Shown here: one piece after another, positions 8,588 through 17,110 of the stretch
Numbering within the stretch: position 1 is the first letter of the stretch
How the letters are laid out: each line of letters opens with the position of its first letter
NCBI RefSeq assembly: GCF_018457165.1
Contig: NZ_JAFMNX010000002.1
Coordinates: forward strand, 737,339 to 801,338
DNA length: 64,000 nucleotides
Source: Tianweitania aestuarii
GTDB taxonomy: Bacteria; Pseudomonadota; Alphaproteobacteria; Rhizobiales; Rhizobiaceae
Direction of reading: 5' to 3'
Translations under genes and position numbers: made by a program
The notes under the pieces: model-generated
Seen by the model: the letters and a program-made list of their open reading frames with translations, nothing else
What the model was told of the DNA's origin: nothing
Databases searched by the model: none

Positions 8588-9361
8588 TCAGGACTGGATC
8601 AGCTTCAGCGCGGCAGCATGCAGTTCAGCCGAGCCTGCCGCGATCACATCGCCGCCGCCCTCCGCCGGACCGCCGTCGAAACTGGTGATCACGCCACCCG
8701 CTTGTTCGATGATCGGGATCAGCGCGACGATGTCATAAGGCTGCAGGCCCGCCTCGATCACCAGATCCGCATGGCCGGCTGCCAGCATGGCAAAGGCATA
8801 ACAATCGACGCCATAGCGCGACAGCCGCACACTGCTTTCCAGACGATCGAAAAGAGCGCGCTTTTCATTCTTGAACAAAGCCGGCGTGGTGGTGAACAAG
8901 GTGGCGTCGGCGAGACTGCTCCCCTGCCGCGTTCTCAACGGCCCGCCGCCACCTGGTCCTTCGTAAAAAGCGCCTGCGGTGGTCGCATAAAACAGCTCAC
9001 CGGTGAAAGGCTGGCTCATCATGCCGGCGACCGCATCGCCATTTTCGGTCAGCCCCACCAGCGTACCCCAGACCGGCAGGCCGGAAATAAAGGCGCGTGT
9101 GCCGTCGATCGGATCGATCACCCAGACATGGCGACCGTCCCCGTGCTTCGTACCATGCTCTTCGCCCAGGATGCCGTGTTCGGGATAAGTCTCGCCGATC
9201 AGCGCGGTAATCACGCGCTCGGCTTCCTGATCCGCTTCGGTGACCGGATCGAAACCGGATGCCAGCTTATTGCTGACCATGCCCTTCTGGCGAAAGCGCG
9301 GCAGTGTCTGATCCGCTGCTGCTGCCGCCAACCGGCGGAAAAACGCTGCATCCGTCATCAC
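8588..9361 (-). CDS. hisN: Inositol monophosphatase-family protein, histidinol-phosphatase (HisN) type
   Basis: A 257-residue Mg-dependent phosphatase. Metal-binding motifs are GEEHG (Glu pair), WVIDPIDGTRAFISG (Asp-Pro-Ile-Asp-Gly-Thr) and, near the C terminus, LQPYDIVALIPIIEQAGG with the third metal Asp. The phrase KGMVSNKLASGFDPVTEADQEAE fits the histidinol-phosphatase HisN branch, which dephosphorylates L-histidinol phosphate in many alphaproteobacteria. An inositol-phosphatase activity is the alternative. The gene lies divergently from the suhB-type sRNA at 9464. Confidence 0.85.
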   Translation of the reverse strand: MMTDAAFFRRLAAAAADQTLPRFRQKGMVSNKLASGFDPVTEADQEAERVITALIGETYPEHGILGEEHGTKHGDGRHVWVIDPIDGTRAFISGLPVWGTLVGLTENGDAVAGMMSQPFTGELFYATTAGAFYEGPGGGGPLRTRQGSSLADATLFTTTPALFKNEKRALFDRLESSVRLSRYGVDCYAFAMLAAGHADLVIEAGLQPYDIVALIPIIEQAGGVITSFDGGPAEGGGDVIAAGSAELHAAALKLIQS

Positions 9362-9428
9362 CGAACTCCTGTTTCCTGATCATTCTGCCTGTATAAAAGG
9401 CACATGCAAATTCAGCTTAATTTATAGC

Positions 9429-9457
9429 TTGACGCTCTGCGCGGACGCCCCTAGCGT
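9429..9457 (+). promoter_or_regulatory. Promoter of the small RNA
   Basis: TTGACG at 9429-9434 and TAGCGT at 9452-9457 are separated by 17 bases, the sigma-70 spacing. The predicted transcription start near 9464 coincides with the first base of the first hairpin of the sRNA. Confidence 0.6.
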
Positions 9458-9463
9458 GAGGGT

Positions 9464-9546
9464 GAGCAGATTTTCTGCTCATGCCCTCCTTGGGCGTTTC
9501 CTCCCTAGACTTCGACCGCATCGCGCCCGTGATGCGGTCTTTTTTT
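9464..9546 (+). ncRNA. suhB/MmgR (alpha-r8) family small RNA
   Basis: A predicted transcript of about 83 nt with its own promoter and a Rho-independent terminator. It has a first hairpin GAGCAGA-TTT-TCTGCTC (9464-9480) and a single-stranded middle reading TTGGGCGTTTCCTCCCTAGA, with anti-Shine-Dalgarno-like CCUCC. A terminal stem (GACCGCATC paired with GATGCGGTC) runs into seven T. Size, CCTCC loop and location beside an inositol-monophosphatase-family gene match the suhB RNA family of Rhizobiales, called MmgR in Sinorhizobium meliloti. The family match is from memory of the motif and was not searched. Confidence 0.75.
9514..9546 (+). terminator. Rho-independent terminator of the sRNA
   Basis: A perfect 9-bp stem (9514-9522 with 9531-9539), an 8-base loop and a run of seven T at 9540-9546. 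Confidence 0.9.
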
Positions 9547-9568
9547 ATCTGGAAGGCCGCATGCCGGC

Positions 9569-10456
9569 CTATTCGGCCGCGAGTGGCAGAGGCCAGATCA
9601 GCTCGGTCCAGAGCCCCATCAGGGTTGCGCAGAACCGCATCAGGTCGTCCGCAAGCGGGTCGAAGCCTGCGGTCTTCTGCAGCGTTCTTTCGTTCATGTA
9701 GAGCGCGCGATTGACCTCGATCTGGATGGCGTGCACGCCTTCGAACGGGCGGCCGTAATGTTCGGTGATGAAACCGCCGGCATAAGGGCGGTTATGCGCA
9801 ACGCTGTAGCCCATGCCCGTGAGCAGCTCGATCACCGCGTCCGACAAGGGTGCAGCAGCAGCAGCACCGAACCGGTCGCCGATAATGAAATCCGGTCGCG
9901 CACCATGATCGCCCACACGAACACTGCCGGGCATCGAATGACAATCGATCAGGATCGCCGTGCCGAAGGTGCCCCAGGTGTTGGCCAGAAGCGTGCTCAG
10001 CTGGTCGTGGTAAGGCAGGTAAAGATCCTCGATGCGAGCAGCTGCTTCTGCATAAGGCAGGCGGCTGGCATAGATCTCCTGCCCTTCCGCCACGAGCTTC
10101 GGCACCGTGCCGAGACCGCCGGCCACGCGTGCGGAGCGCACATTGGCCTGAGGCGGCAGCTGGTCGCGGAACATCTTGGGATCGAGTTCGAAAGGCTCAC
10201 GGTTCACGTCGAGGTAAGCGCGCGGAAAATGCGCATGCAGCAGCGGTGCGCCGAGCCCTACGGCACCGCCAAACAGTTCATCGACGAAGAAGTCCTCCGA
10301 GCGCCGGATCGCCTTGGCATCCAGCCGCGTCATCGCCATGAACCGCGCCGGATAAAACCGGCCGCTATGGGGTGAGTTGAACACGAACGGCACATGATGC
10401 GAAACGGGCTGTCTCAGCGAAAAGGCGCCAGCCGGGAAATCCTTGGTTGCCGTCAC
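9569..10456 (-). CDS. N-formylglutamate amidohydrolase family protein
   Basis: A 295-residue cytoplasmic zinc amidohydrolase. It starts with GTG at 10456. Family landmarks are VFNSPHSGRFYP with the first zinc His, FPRAYLDVNREP, ILIDCHSMPGS with the second His, and YAGGFITEHYGRP. The N-formylglutamate deformylase family (HutG/FGase) acts in histidine degradation or removes N-formyl/acyl groups. No other hut genes are near, so the physiological substrate is uncertain. It lies divergent from cpdR. Confidence 0.88.
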   Translation of the reverse strand: MTATKDFPAGAFSLRQPVSHHVPFVFNSPHSGRFYPARFMAMTRLDAKAIRRSEDFFVDELFGGAVGLGAPLLHAHFPRAYLDVNREPFELDPKMFRDQLPPQANVRSARVAGGLGTVPKLVAEGQEIYASRLPYAEAAARIEDLYLPYHDQLSTLLANTWGTFGTAILIDCHSMPGSVRVGDHGARPDFIIGDRFGAAAAAPLSDAVIELLTGMGYSVAHNRPYAGGFITEHYGRPFEGVHAIQIEVNRALYMNERTLQKTAGFDPLADDLMRFCATLMGLWTELIWPLPLAAE

Positions 10457-10675
10457 CCGCTAAAACCCCGTCGAACAACGCACAGCGCTGCTCCTGTTTG
10501 ACCTTGTACCCATGGCCAATGACCGTGCCATGCGACCCGATTCCTGTCCAGCGCGCCCGACGCTTCGTTGGATTTGCGCCGAGCTATTCACTGGATGTTT
10601 ACCCTCCTGCCCGCATATCTCCGCCATGGTTAATCCCGCGCTGAGCGTGCGGGCTGGGATATTCGGACGGGCTCG

Positions 10676-11038
10676 ATGAAACGCATTCTTCTTGCAGAAG
10701 ACGATAATGACATGCGTCGGTTCCTGGTGAAGGCGCTGGAACGTGCGGGCTATGACGTCAGCGACTTCGACAACGGCGCCAGCGCTTATGAACGGCTGCG
10801 CGAAGAGCCGTTTTCCCTGCTTTTGACCGATATCGTGATGCCGGAAATGGACGGCATCGAACTTGCCCGCCGCGCCACCGAGATCGATCCCGATCTCAAG
10901 GTGATGTTCATCACCGGCTTCGCAGCCGTGGCGCTGAACCCGGACTCCAAGGCACCGCGCGACGCCAAGGTGCTGTCGAAGCCCTTCCATCTGCGCGACC
11001 TCGTCAACGAAGTCGAGAAGATGCTCCACGCGGCTTGA
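10676..11038 (+). CDS. cpdR: CpdR-type single-domain response regulator
   Basis: A 120-residue stand-alone receiver domain. Phosphoacceptor Asp52 lies in LLLTDIVMPEMDG, the acidic pair in AEDDNDMR, the conserved Thr in MFITGFA and Lys in LSKPFHL. The N terminus MKRILLAEDDNDMRRFLV and the ending LRDLVNEVEKML match CpdR. CpdR is phosphorylated by the CckA-ChpT relay and, when unphosphorylated, directs ClpXP to cell-cycle substrates. Its position immediately before tRNA-Val is recurrent in Rhizobiales as far as I recall. Confidence 0.93.
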   Translation: MKRILLAEDDNDMRRFLVKALERAGYDVSDFDNGASAYERLREEPFSLLLTDIVMPEMDGIELARRATEIDPDLKVMFITGFAAVALNPDSKAPRDAKVLSKPFHLRDLVNEVEKMLHAA

Positions 11039-11158
11039 AGCCGCTTTGTTTCCGATGTCCGGTTTCCCGCAGAACCGGCATCGCCTCTCGCCCATCAGCC
11101 ATTTGCCACCTTCCAACAGGAAAGAACGCAAAGTGCTGGAAAAGCGAGAGAACCTCAC

Positions 11159-11187
11159 TTGACGGCGCGCCGCCAAAATGGTGTAAG
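11159..11187 (+). promoter_or_regulatory. Promoter of tRNA-Val
   Basis: TTGACG at 11159-11164, a 17-base spacer and TGTAAG at 11182-11187. The predicted start near 11194 leaves a 5' leader of about 7 bases before the tRNA. Confidence 0.65.
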
Positions 11188-11200
11188 CCGCGCCACGGAT

Positions 11201-11275
<75 letters not shown>

Positions 11276-11292
11276 TCCGATCCTCTCCTTTT

Positions 11293-11328
11293 CGCGATTG
11301 AAGTTGCTCCTTCAGGAGCTCGCGTTTT
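11293..11328 (+). terminator. Possible terminator after tRNA-Val
   Basis: GCTCC-TTCA-GGAGC is flanked by CGCGA and TCGCG, which can extend the stem across an internal loop, and TTTT follows directly. The asymmetric internal loop makes this only a moderate candidate. Confidence 0.4.
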
Positions 11329-11512
11329 AGCAGTGATCGAGCATCTCGCTTCAAGCAGCAACGGCCGGGAGAATCCCACACACCTTTTCCCCGCCAGTCG
11401 AAGAATGCTTGCTTCGTCTTCCCCATTCCGGACATTCGATCATAGCCGACCATGACTCCTAGGCCCTTGGCTGCTAAGGATCTCATAGGCAGCCCGATCG
11501 ATTGGTAATTTA

Positions 11513-12685
11513 GTGGCACACGACTTTCAGCAGGACATCGACAAAGTGCAGCGCATTGCGGCTGTGCCGACGATTCTGGACGTCGTTTGTCGAGCGACAG
11601 GCATGGGCTTCGCCGCCATTGCGCGCGTCACGAATGATCGCTGGGTCGCGTGCCAGGTTCTGGACAACATCGAATTCGGCCTGCCGCCCGGCGGGGAGCT
11701 GAAGGTCGAAACCACGCTTTGCCATGAAGTTCGGCAGCAAGAGAGCGTCGTCGCCATCGATAATGTGGCTGAAGACACTCAGTATCGCGACCATCCCACT
11801 CCGCGGCTTTACGGTCTTCAAAGCTACATTTCGGTGCCGATCATCACCGCCGATGGCCGGTTCTTTGGCACATTATGCGCGGTCGATCCCAATCCTCACG
11901 CGGTCAACAATCCGCAGATCATCGGCACCTTTACGCTTTTCGCCGAGCTGATCGCTCATCATCTGGATGCCGAAGACCGCCTAGAGGCCGCTGAATTCAA
12001 CGCCAAGGACACGGCCGCGACTTCGCTGTTGCGCGAACAGTTCATCGCGGTGCTGGGTCACGATTTGCGCAATCCACTGGCCGGTATCGGCGGGGGGCTG
12101 CGCATGCTCGATGGCATGCACACCGATCCGAAGTCCGTGCGGATACTGCGCCTGATGGGCGAGAGTGTCGGTCGCATGAGCGGCTTGATCGACAATCTGA
12201 TGGACTTCGCGCGCGGTCGCCTCGGCGGCGGCATCGGACTGACGAGATCCCGCGACGAACGGATCGAGCCGCTGCTCGCACAGGTCGTCAACGAGATCAA
12301 AGCCGGACATCCCAGTCGCCAGATCGAGATGCGCTTCGATCTTTCGGAGGCCGTCGACGTCGACCGGTCCCGTCTCGCGCAAATGTTCTCAAACCTGCTG
12401 GGCAATGCGATCACGCATGGCGATGTCGAAAAGCCCATCGTGATCGAAGCGAAGATCGCGGATGGCCACTTCAATCTTGCAGTGGCCAATGGCGGGCAGC
12501 CAATCCCGCCCAAAACGATGGAACGTCTTTTCCAGCCATACCATCGCGGAGACGAGACAAGCCTGCAGGGCCTGGGCCTTGGCCTCTATATCGCGTCCCA
12601 GATTGCGGATGCGCATGGCGGGCGCATCGATGTTGCATCCGATCCCGATGAAACCCGCTTCACGTTCCGTATGCCGATCAGCTGA
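11513..12685 (+). CDS. GAF-domain sensor histidine kinase
   Basis: A 390-residue soluble kinase with no transmembrane segment; it starts with GTG at 11513. A GAF domain spans roughly residues 20-160 (ending TLFAELIAHHLDAEDRLEAAE). A HisKA dimerisation domain follows, with the phospho-His in FIAVLGHDLRNPLAGI. The HATPase domain has an N box (MFSNLLGNAITHGD) and G box (GLGLGLYIASQIADAHGG). There is no receiver domain and no adjoining response regulator, so the partner is unknown. The GAF ligand (small molecule, chromophore or redox cue) cannot be predicted. Confidence 0.9.
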   Translation: MAHDFQQDIDKVQRIAAVPTILDVVCRATGMGFAAIARVTNDRWVACQVLDNIEFGLPPGGELKVETTLCHEVRQQESVVAIDNVAEDTQYRDHPTPRLYGLQSYISVPIITADGRFFGTLCAVDPNPHAVNNPQIIGTFTLFAELIAHHLDAEDRLEAAEFNAKDTAATSLLREQFIAVLGHDLRNPLAGIGGGLRMLDGMHTDPKSVRILRLMGESVGRMSGLIDNLMDFARGRLGGGIGLTRSRDERIEPLLAQVVNEIKAGHPSRQIEMRFDLSEAVDVDRSRLAQMFSNLLGNAITHGDVEKPIVIEAKIADGHFNLAVANGGQPIPPKTMERLFQPYHRGDETSLQGLGLGLYIASQIADAHGGRIDVASDPDETRFTFRMPIS

Positions 12686-12742
12686 GCCCTTCGAGCTGTT
12701 TCGAACCCGGCTTCATGACTGCGCGCAGATCTAGAACGCTGC

Positions 12743-13792
12743 CTAACCCGCATCCAACCCCGTCAGAAACGAATGAAGGCATCCTTCGATGGCTTCGATC
12801 GCGTAGCCGCCTTCCTGGACCACAAGCGTCGGCAGCCCGATCTGTCGTACCATCTCGCCGATGATGCCGAAGTCGCTGGCTTCCAGCTTCAACACGCCGA
12901 TCGGATCATCCTTGTGGGCGTCATAGCCTAGCGCGACCACGAGAACATCTGCGCCGAACGCGCGGATCGCCGCTGCCGCTTTCTCCAAGGCGGCCACCAT
13001 ATCGGCGCCGGTGCCGCCATGCGGCAGTGGGAGGTTGAGGTTGGCCCCCTCGCCCGGACCATTGCCGCGCTCGTCGGCATAGCCTGTGTAGAAGGGATAA
13101 TAGTTATCGGGATCGGCATGCACCGAGATCGTCAGAACATCGTCGCGACGATAGAAGATCTGCTGCGTGCCATCGCCATGGTGCGCATCGACATCAAGGA
13201 TCGCGACCTTGCTGAACTTCGCGCGCAGGTGATGGCCGGCGATTGCCGTGTTGTTGAGATAACAGAAGCCCGTGGCGCGGTCTGCCCGTGCATGATGGCC
13301 GGACGGTCGGCATAGCGCGTAGACCGCCTTGTCGCCGGCCAGGATCGCTTCGGCGCCAGCCACCGCCGTTTCCGCCGAACGCATCGCCGAATGCCAACTC
13401 TGCTGACTGATCGGCACCGACAGATCCCCGAGATACCAGCCTAACTGGCCAATGAACCCGGTTGGACGGCATGGCGGCCGCACATCTTCATCCGGTCTGC
13501 CGCTCCAGTAAGGGAAGGTGCTCGGCCACACTTCGGGTCCGCGCTCCGGAGGCAAGCCCTGCCACTTGTCCCAGGCTGTTTGAAGAAAGCGAACAAAGCC
13601 CTCGTCATGCACGGCGAGGACCGGGTCGGTACCATATTCGGCGGGACGTTCAGGCGAAATGCCGTGGCTCGCCAGCGCAGCAAGCAGGCGCTCGGTTCGG
13701 ATCGGCAGATCCTTGGGCGCAACCACTCGCCCGAAGCGCATATATTGCTGAGGATCATGCAATGCCTGATCCGGATGGTAGAAAGCACGCAT
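12743..13792 (-). CDS. Histone deacetylase family protein, acetylpolyamine amidohydrolase-like
   Basis: A 349-residue zinc-dependent deacetylase, starting after GGAGG at 13792. The active site is intact: paired His in RPSGHHARADR, zinc Asp and His in VAILDVDAHHGDGT, a second Asp in ISVHADPDNYYPFYTGYADERG and ALGYDAHKDDP. The NYYPFYTGYADE loop and length are typical of bacterial acetylpolyamine amidohydrolases, which deacetylate N-acetylputrescine, -cadaverine or -spermidine. Polyamine specificity is inferred from family. It stands as a single gene. Confidence 0.88.
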   Translation of the reverse strand: MRAFYHPDQALHDPQQYMRFGRVVAPKDLPIRTERLLAALASHGISPERPAEYGTDPVLAVHDEGFVRFLQTAWDKWQGLPPERGPEVWPSTFPYWSGRPDEDVRPPCRPTGFIGQLGWYLGDLSVPISQQSWHSAMRSAETAVAGAEAILAGDKAVYALCRPSGHHARADRATGFCYLNNTAIAGHHLRAKFSKVAILDVDAHHGDGTQQIFYRRDDVLTISVHADPDNYYPFYTGYADERGNGPGEGANLNLPLPHGGTGADMVAALEKAAAAIRAFGADVLVVALGYDAHKDDPIGVLKLEASDFGIIGEMVRQIGLPTLVVQEGGYAIEAIEGCLHSFLTGLDAG

Positions 13793-13878
13793 TTAGCCTT
13801 TTCCTCCGTTTGCCCAAGACGCCGCAACGCTTCGAGCCAAATCGCCAGCCAAGAACCGGCGGCAGGCAAATTAGAAGA

Positions 13879-13908
13879 CGCCGCAGGCTGATCATCGAGC
13901 CTACGGCG
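13879..13908 (-). terminator. Hairpin terminator after the liv-type operon
   Basis: An 11-bp stem (13879-13889 with 13898-13908, one G-T wobble) with an 8-base loop lies 16 bases after the stop of the binding-protein gene. On the minus strand TCTTCTAATTT follows, a weak U tract. Confidence 0.55.
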
Positions 13909-13924
13909 CTTGTTTCTATGATCG

Positions 13925-15148
13925 TTACTGCGGCTTGGCCGTGGCGACGTTTTCCGGCCAGATGATCTGGTTCTTGCCCTTCTGGATCTGTGCCACCGGC
14001 ACCGGAATGAAGTCAGGCCCCGATTGCACCGCATGATCCTTGTCGAACTTGAAGCGTCCGACGACACACGGATAATCCGTGTTCTTGAGCTGCTCGGCAA
14101 TGGCGTCCGGGTCTGTTGATCCCGCCGCATCGATGGCGCGCAGGGCGACCTGCATGACGCAATACGCATGCGCCGTGCTGTAGGTGCCGGGATTGCCATA
14201 TTCGGCTTCCACCCGGTCGCTGAAGGCTTTGTGCTCGGGGTTGAGTTCGGAGCTGAAGGTCAGCGCAGCCCAGTATGTCCCCTCCGCCACATCGGCTGCC
14301 TGCTCGAGAAATTCAGGCTTCGTCGGGTAATAAATGGCGAGATGCGAGGTTTCGAGCGCCTGTTCCTTCAGCTGCCGAACAAAGGCGATGCCGGAATTGG
14401 CAACGGTGAACACGGAAACCACGACGTCGGGAGCGGCCTCGCGCAGCTTCGACAGCTGCGGATAGAAGTCGGTTGTCGCGGGCGGCACCGTTTCCGTCGA
14501 CGTTACGCTCCACCCATCACCCTCGAAGAGCTCACCGATCTTCTCGGCATTGGCGATGCCGTAATCGGTGTCTTCCACCACGAAAGCGATCTTCTTGCTG
14601 CCGGGATCGATGGTCTTGTTGTCGAACGCCCATTTGTAGAAATCATGAACGGCAGTGCCATAGCCGCTGCTGTTCCAGTTGCCCTTCCAGTAGAGCTTGT
14701 AGCGCTCTTCGTCCGACAGCACCTTGTCGGCAATCGCCGAGCTGACCGGTTCCGCGCTGAGGATGGGCAGGTTGTATTGCGGGGCAAGCTCCATCAGCGC
14801 CAGGGTGGAGTGGCTGTGCAGCGTGTCACCGATCAGCATCTTGATGCCTTCGCGCGTGATCAGGCGCTGGGCGGCGCTGATGGCGACTTCCGGCTTTCCG
14901 GATGTGTCTTCCATCGCGAACTTGATCTTCGGCGGGTTCTTGGACACGTAATCGCCGCGCCCCTCATTCCAGTCCTTCACAGCCAGGTCGAGACCCTGAC
15001 GGTGATCCTTGCCGGTGTTGGCCGCAGGACCGGTCAGCGGCCCGACCGCGCCGATCGAGATTTCTTCCTGAGCATAGGCGGGCGACCCCAGGAGCGCCGC
15101 TCCTAGCAAGCCCGCAGATAAGAGTGCCGGAAAGGATAGCCTGGACAT
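13925..15148 (-). CDS. ABC transporter substrate-binding protein, branched-chain amino acid (LivJ/HAAT) type
   Basis: A 407-residue periplasmic binding protein. Start at 15148 gives a clean signal peptide (MSRLSFPALLSAGLLGAALL, cleavage after AYA). It has the type I periplasmic fold of the Peripla_BP_6 family (ISIGAVGPLTGPAANTGKDHRQG near the mature N terminus; VVEDTDYG; GRFKFDKDHA near the C terminus). It is the last gene of the importer operon, behind a small hairpin. The ligand may be an amino acid, amide or aromatic acid; the family is broad. Confidence 0.88.
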   Translation of the reverse strand: MSRLSFPALLSAGLLGAALLGSPAYAQEEISIGAVGPLTGPAANTGKDHRQGLDLAVKDWNEGRGDYVSKNPPKIKFAMEDTSGKPEVAISAAQRLITREGIKMLIGDTLHSHSTLALMELAPQYNLPILSAEPVSSAIADKVLSDEERYKLYWKGNWNSSGYGTAVHDFYKWAFDNKTIDPGSKKIAFVVEDTDYGIANAEKIGELFEGDGWSVTSTETVPPATTDFYPQLSKLREAAPDVVVSVFTVANSGIAFVRQLKEQALETSHLAIYYPTKPEFLEQAADVAEGTYWAALTFSSELNPEHKAFSDRVEAEYGNPGTYSTAHAYCVMQVALRAIDAAGSTDPDAIAEQLKNTDYPCVVGRFKFDKDHAVQSGPDFIPVPVAQIQKGKNQIIWPENVATAKPQ

Positions 15149-15191
15149 GATGTTCGTTCCCTTATTGTGGTTCTCAACAACTGGCATCGGC

Positions 15192-15212
15192 AGCGGCGGC
15201 CCAACCGCCGCT
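15192..15212 (-). other. RNA hairpin between permease and binding-protein genes
   Basis: AGCGGCGG pairs with CCGCCGCT (8 bp) around a 5-base loop in the 71-base gap before the binding-protein start. No T tract follows. Such hairpins often set a processing or stability boundary that raises binding-protein expression; that role is inferred. Confidence 0.5.
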
Positions 15213-15219
15213 TAGCTCG

Positions 15220-16221
15220 TTAAACGGCCTCCACGGGCTTCGTCGCCTCGGCCGGCTTGCGGCCCAACCTCGGTTTTAGCCCGGCTATGCCGGCGGGCGC
15301 GATGAAAACGAAAACGATGATCAGCGCTCCGTATAGCAACATCCGGTAGTCTCCGAAGTCGCGCAGGAGTTCCGATGTCGCGGTAAGCAGCAACGCACCA
15401 TAGATCGGCCCGAAGAAGCGGCCTACGCCGCCCACGATGATCATCGCAAGCAGGCTGATCAGCATTTCGGGGCCGGCAACCGAGGTCGGCGTGAGGATCA
15501 TGAGGTAATGCGCGTAGACAGCGCCGCTCAAACCCACCACAGCCGCGCTGATGCCGAAGGCAAACAGCTTCCATGCTGCGAGGCGCACGCCCAGGCTTTC
15601 CGCAGCCGCTTCCGCGTCGCGAATGGCAAGAAACGTCAAACCGCAGCGTCCACGCAAAAGCAGAAGCAAAATCAGGTGCACGCCGACGAACAGGACCGCG
15701 GCCAGCGCGAAAGAACCAGCGGCATTGCCGAGGCCGAAGCGGATGGCGGTGTCGCCGATCCCGATCGGATTGAAGGGCGGAATGCCCCAGAAACCGAGTT
15801 CGCCGCGCGTGATGTCCTTCAGGTTGGCGAAAACAAGCCGAACGATCTCCGCGAACGCCAAGGTCACGATCGCCACATGCGGCATGGACCGGATGCGCAG
15901 GATCGGAAAGCCGATGATGATACCGGCAACCGCCGCGATTAAAGCGCCGAGCCACATGGTGATCCACGGACTGACGCCGAAATAATGCGATACGAGCGCC
16001 GAGGCATAGGCGCCAATGGCAAAGAAGGCATGGTGGCCGAGGGTCTTCAGACCCAACAAACCAAGCGTGATGTTCCAGCCGGTGGCAAAAACGGCAAAGA
16101 TCAGAAACAAGGTGAGGACGTGAACGATGTAATCGTTCAGCTGCAGAAACGGCACCGGTGCAAGCAGGAGCGCCATGACAAGCAGAACAAGGTAGGGACG
16201 GCGACCGAAAACCTCTAGCAT
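15220..16221 (-). CDS. livM: Branched-chain amino acid type ABC permease LivM
   Basis: About 333 residues with the start at 16221 (MLEVFGRRPYLVLL), 13 bases after the upstream LivH stop. It is an inner-membrane permease with about nine hydrophobic helices. It has the LivM landmarks GWNITLGLLGLKTLGHHAFFAIGAYASA and the ABC-contact loop FLAIRDAEAAAESLGV. The GPEMLISLLAMIIVGGVGRFFGPIYGA segment is also characteristic. It pairs with LivH to form the channel. A cytosolic charged tail ends the protein. Confidence 0.9.
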   Translation of the reverse strand: MLEVFGRRPYLVLLVMALLLAPVPFLQLNDYIVHVLTLFLIFAVFATGWNITLGLLGLKTLGHHAFFAIGAYASALVSHYFGVSPWITMWLGALIAAVAGIIIGFPILRIRSMPHVAIVTLAFAEIVRLVFANLKDITRGELGFWGIPPFNPIGIGDTAIRFGLGNAAGSFALAAVLFVGVHLILLLLLRGRCGLTFLAIRDAEAAAESLGVRLAAWKLFAFGISAAVVGLSGAVYAHYLMILTPTSVAGPEMLISLLAMIIVGGVGRFFGPIYGALLLTATSELLRDFGDYRMLLYGALIIVFVFIAPAGIAGLKPRLGRKPAEATKPVEAV

Positions 16222-16234
16222 CGTGCAGCCTCCC

Positions 16235-17110
16235 TCAAGCGCCACGTCCGGCGAAAAGCCCTTCCGGACGGACCCAGATCACCGCGATCAGGAAAACGAA
16301 GGCGACGACGTTGCTCCATTCGGACGACACGAAGCTCACGCTGAAGGACTCGATCAGGCCGAGCAGAAACCCCGCCGCGACTGCGCCGCCGAAGCTGCCG
16401 AGCCCACCCAGAATCACCACTGCAAAGCCCTTGAGCAGGTAGGATGCGCCCATCCAGGGGCTGACGGTCACCAGCGGCGACAAAAGAATTGCGCCCGTTC
16501 CGGCAAGCGCCGCGGAAATGGAGAACACTGCCGTATGCACGAGGCCCGAAGGGATGCCGACAGCCAAGGCCGCTTCCGCATCCTGCGCCGTTGCGCGAAT
16601 GATGCGGCCAAGACGCGTGCGGAACAGAACCAGCGCGCACAAGCCCATTACGGCCAGAGCGACAAGCAGGATCGCGATCCGCTGCCAGGGCATGCGCACA
16701 TCGCCGATCACGGCCACACCGCTGAAGAAGTAAGGTACGCCCTGAAACTGCTCGCCCCAGATCAGCTGCGCCGCACTTTGCAGGAAGATCGACAGACCGA
16801 TGGTCACGGCCACCACGTTGAAGGCCCAGTCCTCGCGCTTCATCAGGGGCGCGATTGTCACCCGCTGGATGATGGCGCCGAGAAGCATCACGAGCAGGAT
16901 CGTCGCCAAGGCGGCAAGAAGAACCGGCCAGCCGAGTGTCACGGAAAAAAGCAGCACACCATAGCCGGCAAGCATCATGAGCTCGCCATGGGCGAAGTTC
17001 AGGACCCGCGTGGTGCCGTAAACAAGCGCAATACCGGAGCCCACAAGCGCATAGATCGAGCCGGTGATCAGGCCGTTGAGGACGAGTTCGATGAACTGGG
17101 TGCTGCTCAA
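16235..17110 (-). CDS. livH: Branched-chain amino acid type ABC permease LivH
   Basis: Start assigned to TTG at 17110, which overlaps the LivF stop (TTGA). This gives 291 residues, the usual LivH size, beginning LSSTQFIELVLNGLITGSIYALVGSG. The frame stays open further upstream only as a shadow of livF. Motifs are LNFAHGELMMLAGYG near residue 45 and the coupling loop IRATAQDAEAALAVGI. Inner-membrane permease; partner of LivM. Confidence 0.88.
   Translation of the reverse strand: MSSTQFIELVLNGLITGSIYALVGSGIALVYGTTRVLNFAHGELMMLAGYGVLLFSVTLGWPVLLAALATILLVMLLGAIIQRVTIAPLMKREDWAFNVVAVTIGLSIFLQSAAQLIWGEQFQGVPYFFSGVAVIGDVRMPWQRIAILLVALAVMGLCALVLFRTRLGRIIRATAQDAEAALAVGIPSGLVHTAVFSISAALAGTGAILLSPLVTVSPWMGASYLLKGFAVVILGGLGSFGGAVAAGFLLGLIESFSVSFVSSEWSNVVAFVFLIAVIWVRPEGLFAGRGA

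Noticed and set aside
9481..9714. Short plus-strand open frame overlapping the small RNA
   Set aside because: It runs straight through the sRNA terminator and has no family features; the sRNA explains the sequence better.
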